NCBI GenBank assembly: GCA_964587515.1 | Contig: CAZPMO010000020.1 | Span: forward strand, 1 to 42,037 | Reading direction: 5' to 3' | Length of the DNA: 42,037 bases | Source: CAZPMO01 sp964587515 | Lineage (GTDB): Bacteria; Pseudomonadota; Alphaproteobacteria; MPNO01 | Shown: in pieces, positions 38,742-42,037 of the stretch | How positions within the stretch are numbered: the first letter of the stretch is position 1 | Layout of the letters: each line of letters starts with the position of its first letter | Notes under the pieces: model-generated | What the model was told of the DNA's origin: nothing | The model's database searches: none | What the model saw: only the letters and a program-made list of their open reading frames with translations | Position numbers and translations under genes: made by a program

Positions 38742-40937
38742 ATGATCTTCTATCCCAAATCACGCAACCGGCCGTTTCATCTCGGGACCTTTCCGCTTGA
38801 GAGCCTGCCGCGCGACGAAGCGCTGATCGCATTGGAGAGCGCGCTGCCGCGGGTGGCGGCGCCGGTTCGTGAGCGTTCCGACGGGTTGCTGGTCGCGGCG
38901 GTGGATCATTACAGCGAGATCTATGCCGACTTCGTCGAACGCGACATGGCGGCGGCGCGCGCGCCGCTGCCCGACGACCTCGAGCGCCGCGCGGTCGACG
39001 CCAAGGGCGCTGCCTATTTCATGGATGCGAGCCAGGTCGGTATCTGCCGCATTCCGGAGAACGCCTGGCTCGAGGGCGCGACGCCGGAAGCCCACGACCA
39101 CGCCGTCGTTCTCCTGGTCGAGGACGGGCGCGTGCCGGAGCCCGACAACCTCGCCCATCACTGGGCCGCGCCGGCGGTGCGCGCCACATCCGACATGCGC
39201 GCCGGCGAGATCGCGGCGCTGGTGGCGGGGCACATCCGCCAAATGGGCTTCCCGGCGCGTATTCATTATGCGGGATACCAGACGCTCGACCTCGACCGGC
39301 TGGCGGTGTTGGCCGGGCTCGCGGTCAGGCGCGGCGACGGCGTCGAGAATCCCTATCTCGGGCGGGGTTTCTCGCTCGCCGTGGTGTCGACCGATTACGC
39401 GCTCGCCTGCGACCGGCCCTTAAGCGCCAAGGCGATGGGCGCGAAGGGGTTGGGCTACTGGTGGGGCGTCGGCGGCGCGCGCTCGGGACGCGAGCGCAAC
39501 CGCCGCGCCCGGCGGCGCTCCGATCTCGGGCCTTACGCCATGGAGACCGTGCGCCGGGTCGAGCGTCCCACCACGCTGATCGCCGAGGACGAGGTGCCGC
39601 GCGTGCCCAAGCGCGCCGCCTTCTTCCAACGCGCGCTCGAAGGTGATCTCGGCGAGAAGGCGCAGAAGGCGCGGACGCGGTTTTCCTTCAAGCATCCCAT
39701 GTCGTGGAGCCAGCTCGGCGTGATCCGCTCCATGGTGCCGTTCCAGGACGGCGAAATCGCGGCCGTCGATCCGGGTCGCTTCTCCGATCCGGCGGCGAAT
39801 GCGCGCGCCATCAAGTCGCTGTCCTATTTCCTGGGCGCCGACATGACCGGCATCTGCGAGGTGCCGCGCTATGCCTGGTATTCGCACAAGGATACCGGCG
39901 CGCCCATCGAGCCTTATCACAAATATGCCGTCGTGATGCTGATCGACCAGGGATTCGAGACCATGGAGGGCGGCTCGGGCGACGACTGGATTTCAGGCGC
40001 GCAATCCATGCGGGCCTATCTGCGCGGCGCCGAGATCGCCGGCATCATGGCCGAGGTGCTGCGCGGCGAGGGCTTCCCGGCGCGCTCCCAGACCAACGCC
40101 GACAGCGATGTGCTGCATATTCCGGTGACTCTGTGGGCCGGGCTGGGCGAACTCAGCCGTATCGGCGAGCTGATCCTGAACCCCTTCCTCGGGCCGCGTC
40201 TGAAGACGGTGGTGCTGACCACCGACATGCCCCTGGAAGTCGACAAGCCGATCGATTTCGGCCTCCAGTATTTCTGCGGCAATTGCTGGAAATGCGCCCG
40301 CGAATGCCCCTGCGACGCGATCCCCTGGGGCGACAAGGTGATGTTCAACGGCTATGAGATGTGGAAGCCCGATGTGGAGCGCTGCGCGCGCTACCGCCTG
40401 ACAAATTCGAAGGGCTCGGCCTGCGGGCGCTGCATGAAGACCTGCCCGCTAAACAAGGTGGTCGACGCCGACGGGCCGCTGCTGACGCGCATCGCGAGCT
40501 GGTGCGGCATCAACGCCATGTGGCTGAAACCGTTGCTGGTGCCGATCGGCGTTTGGCTCGACGACAAGCTCCAGAACGGCAAGCGCAACCCGCTGAAGAA
40601 ATGGTGGTTCGACCACGAGATCATCGATCGCGTGACGGTGGAGCCGCGCGCGGGCACCAACCAGCGCGACATCGATCCGACCCGAGAGCTCGACCCCGCC
40701 AAGCAGAAAATGGCGTACTACCACGCCGATGCGATGCCGGCCCCCGACGCGTCCGCCCTGGTTCCGGTCGACCGCAAGGCGGCGTTGGCCGCTAAGGCGG
40801 TGCTGGAAACGCCGGACGAGGCCCGCGCCCGCATCGCGCGCGGCGAGGCGCCGCCGTCCCACTACACGCCGACGCCGCCGACCGGCGAGGCCGAAGCCAA
40901 CAAGGACGCCGTCACCAGCCCTTATTTCACCAAGTAG
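38742..40937 (+). CDS. Reductive dehalogenase-like cobalamin/4Fe-4S protein
   Basis: A 731-residue protein with the two Fe-S motifs of reductive dehalogenases near its C-terminal third: Cys512-x2-Cys515-x2-Cys518-x3-Cys522-Pro, and Cys548 with Cys561-x2-Cys564-x3-Cys568-Pro. The region before them (about 357-510) matches the cobalamin-binding dehalogenase core. An N-terminal copy of that core (about 86-230) lacks Cys motifs: MDASQVGICRIPENAW parallels LGADMTGICEVPRYAW. There is no Tat signal, so it is cytoplasmic, like the catabolic NpRdhA/BhbA type, but it lacks their fused flavin/ferredoxin reductase tail. It probably removes halogen, or reduces another group, on an aromatic substrate. ATG 38742 is preceded by AGGA; the frame's open reading from 37899 is a UbiD shadow. 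Confidence 0.85.
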   Translation: MIFYPKSRNRPFHLGTFPLESLPRDEALIALESALPRVAAPVRERSDGLLVAAVDHYSEIYADFVERDMAAARAPLPDDLERRAVDAKGAAYFMDASQVGICRIPENAWLEGATPEAHDHAVVLLVEDGRVPEPDNLAHHWAAPAVRATSDMRAGEIAALVAGHIRQMGFPARIHYAGYQTLDLDRLAVLAGLAVRRGDGVENPYLGRGFSLAVVSTDYALACDRPLSAKAMGAKGLGYWWGVGGARSGRERNRRARRRSDLGPYAMETVRRVERPTTLIAEDEVPRVPKRAAFFQRALEGDLGEKAQKARTRFSFKHPMSWSQLGVIRSMVPFQDGEIAAVDPGRFSDPAANARAIKSLSYFLGADMTGICEVPRYAWYSHKDTGAPIEPYHKYAVVMLIDQGFETMEGGSGDDWISGAQSMRAYLRGAEIAGIMAEVLRGEGFPARSQTNADSDVLHIPVTLWAGLGELSRIGELILNPFLGPRLKTVVLTTDMPLEVDKPIDFGLQYFCGNCWKCARECPCDAIPWGDKVMFNGYEMWKPDVERCARYRLTNSKGSACGRCMKTCPLNKVVDADGPLLTRIASWCGINAMWLKPLLVPIGVWLDDKLQNGKRNPLKKWWFDHEIIDRVTVEPRAGTNQRDIDPTRELDPAKQKMAYYHADAMPAPDASALVPVDRKAALAAKAVLETPDEARARIARGEAPPSHYTPTPPTGEAEANKDAVTSPYFTK

Positions 40938-41007
40938 GGGCTTGCAACGGCCCGGTGCGCTTGGGAACATGGCGACCGGTAAATCGATAAATATACAGGG
41001 GACGATC

Positions 41008-42037
41008 ATGGATGTGCGGGCGGCGGTGGCGCATGCGGCGGGGGAGAAGCTTTCGATCGAGACGGTGCAGCTCGACGGGCCCCGCGACGGCGAGGTGCTG
41101 GTCGAGATCAAGGCGACGGGCATCTGCCATACCGATGAGTTCACCCTGTCGGGCGCCGATCCGGAGGGGCTGTTCCCGGCCATCCTCGGGCACGAGGGCG
41201 CGGGCGTGGTGGTTGATACCGGCCCCGGCGTGACTTCGGTCGCCAAGGGCGATCACGTGATCCCGCTCTATATTCCCGAATGCCGGCAGTGCAAATCGTG
41301 CCTGTCGGGCAAGACCAATCTCTGCACCTCGATTCGCGACACTCAGGGGCAGGGGCTGATGCCCGACGGCACCAGCCGGTTCTCGCTGGGCGGCGAGAGG
41401 CTGCATCACTATATGGGCACGTCCACCTTCGCGAATTACACCGTGATGCCGGAGATCGCGGTGGCCAAGGTGCGCCAAGACGCGCCGTTCGAGAAGATCT
41501 GTTACATCGGCTGCGGCGTGACCACCGGCATCGGCGCGGTGATCAACACCGCCAAGGTCGAGGCCGGCGCCAACGTGGTGGTGTTCGGGCTCGGCGGCAT
41601 CGGGCTGAATGTCCTCCAGGGCGCGCGCATGGTGGGCGCCGACAAGATCATCGGCGTCGATCTCAACGAGGGCAAACGCGAACGCGCCGAGGCGTTCGGC
41701 ATGACCCACTTCGTCAATCCCGCCGAGATTGAGGGCGATCTGGTGCCTTATCTGGTNNNNNNNNNNNNNNNNNNNNNGATCTCTCCGAAGGCGGCGCCGA
41801 TTATAGCTTCGAATGCATCGGCAATGTGACGACCATGCGCCAGGCGCTGGAATGCTGCCATCGCGGCTGGGGGGTCAGCGTGATCATCGGCGTCGCGGGC
41901 GCCGGAAAGGAAATCGCGACGCGGCCGTTCCAGCTGGTCACCGGCCGGGTGTGGAAAGGCACCGCCTTCGGCGGCGCGAAATCACGCACCCAGGTGCCGC
42001 GTATCGTGGACTGGTACATGGAGGGTAAGATCAATAT
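41008..42037 (+). CDS. S-(hydroxymethyl)glutathione dehydrogenase / class III alcohol dehydrogenase (3' truncated; 21-N gap)
   Basis: The N-terminal part of a zinc-dependent class III alcohol dehydrogenase. It shows catalytic Zn residues in ATGICHTDE and GHEGAG, the structural Zn cysteines in CRQCKSCLSGKTNLC and the NAD motif FGLGGIGLNV. The start MDVRAAVA at 41008 is the usual one, with an AGGGGA ribosome site; an in-frame ATG at 40969 would add 13 residues. The N block 41757-41777 breaks the frame, but the sequence after it continues the family (DLSEGGADYSFECIGNVTTMRQALECC) if the true insert is one base modulo three. The gene runs past the window end. It oxidises the glutathione adduct of formaldehyde, which would fit demethylation reactions nearby. 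Confidence 0.93.
41757..41777. other. Assembly gap (21 N)
   Basis: The run splits the class III alcohol dehydrogenase gene. Family sequence on either side (DLVPYLV before, DLSEGGADYSFECIG after) is nearly continuous, so probably only one base, or one base plus whole codons, is missing. Confidence 0.8.

Noticed and set aside
1..42037. CRISPR arrays, tRNA, rRNA, prophage or plasmid functions
   Set aside because: I saw no regularly spaced repeats, no tRNA- or rRNA-like sequence, no integrase, transposase or phage gene in the window.

Overview
The window is about 42 kb of GC-rich DNA with tightly packed genes. It most likely comes from a free-living, metabolically versatile alphaproteobacterium. 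The evidence is the long double-domain dCTP deaminase typical of that class, a REP palindrome pair of the alphaproteobacterial attgccggg...cccggcaat kind, a TTGAC-type promoter, CtrA-like TTAACCAT words and protein sequences of alphaproteobacterial style. I cannot name a genus. Two runs of N (26322-26331 and 41757-41777), one frameshifted gene and one gene without a standard start codon suggest a draft or metagenome-derived assembly with local errors.

Layout. 1-6.8 kb: the end of a branched-chain/aromatic-acid type ABC importer (LivG, LivF), an MFS carrier, a pirin, a DUF488 protein, an NnrS-type membrane protein, a secreted DUF6134-like protein and dCTP deaminase. 7.0-13 kb: an aerobic CoA-dependent aromatic pathway of the 2-aminobenzoyl-CoA/salicylyl-CoA type. 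It comprises a bifunctional monooxygenase/reductase behind a duplicated operator-like repeat, a CoA ligase, an enoyl-CoA hydratase relative and a RidA protein lacking the usual active-site Arg. 13-17.6 kb: a second MFS carrier, an amidohydrolase, an FAD aromatic monooxygenase and an FrsA/C-C-hydrolase-like protein. 17.7-23.7 kb: a class III adenylate cyclase with a TPR-like tail, a frameshifted cation/proton antiporter, a GlcG/HbpS protein, an LVIVD-repeat protein and a Gfo/Idh/MocA oxidoreductase. 23.7-29.3 kb: a TctC-type binding protein with an Ldh-family dehydrogenase, and divergent from them an unusual solute-binding-like protein, an alpha/beta hydrolase and a UbiD decarboxylase. 29.3-30.3 kb: a regulatory island with an excellent sigma-54 promoter, tandem upstream repeats and three unrecognised small proteins. 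30.4-33.5 kb: hydroxypyruvate isomerase-like protein, RidA, small cytochrome c, class II aldolase and a 2-hydroxychromene-2-carboxylate isomerase-like protein. 33.5-40.9 kb: a TetR regulator divergent from a Rieske ring-hydroxylating oxygenase (alpha and beta), a cloverleaf-shaped repeat element, an alpha/beta hydrolase, a second UbiD decarboxylase and a cytoplasmic reductive-dehalogenase-like B12/Fe-S protein. 41-42 kb: the start of a glutathione-dependent formaldehyde dehydrogenase.

How the genes work together. Most of the window looks like a catabolic island for aromatic and possibly halogenated aromatic acids: uptake, CoA activation, dearomatisation, ring hydroxylation, prenyl-FMN-dependent decarboxylation and reductive dehalogenation. 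The most interesting candidate systems are (i) the TetR / Rieske oxygenase / hydrolase / UbiD / dehalogenase-like cluster, and (ii) the sigma-54-driven small-protein locus at 29.4-29.8 kb.
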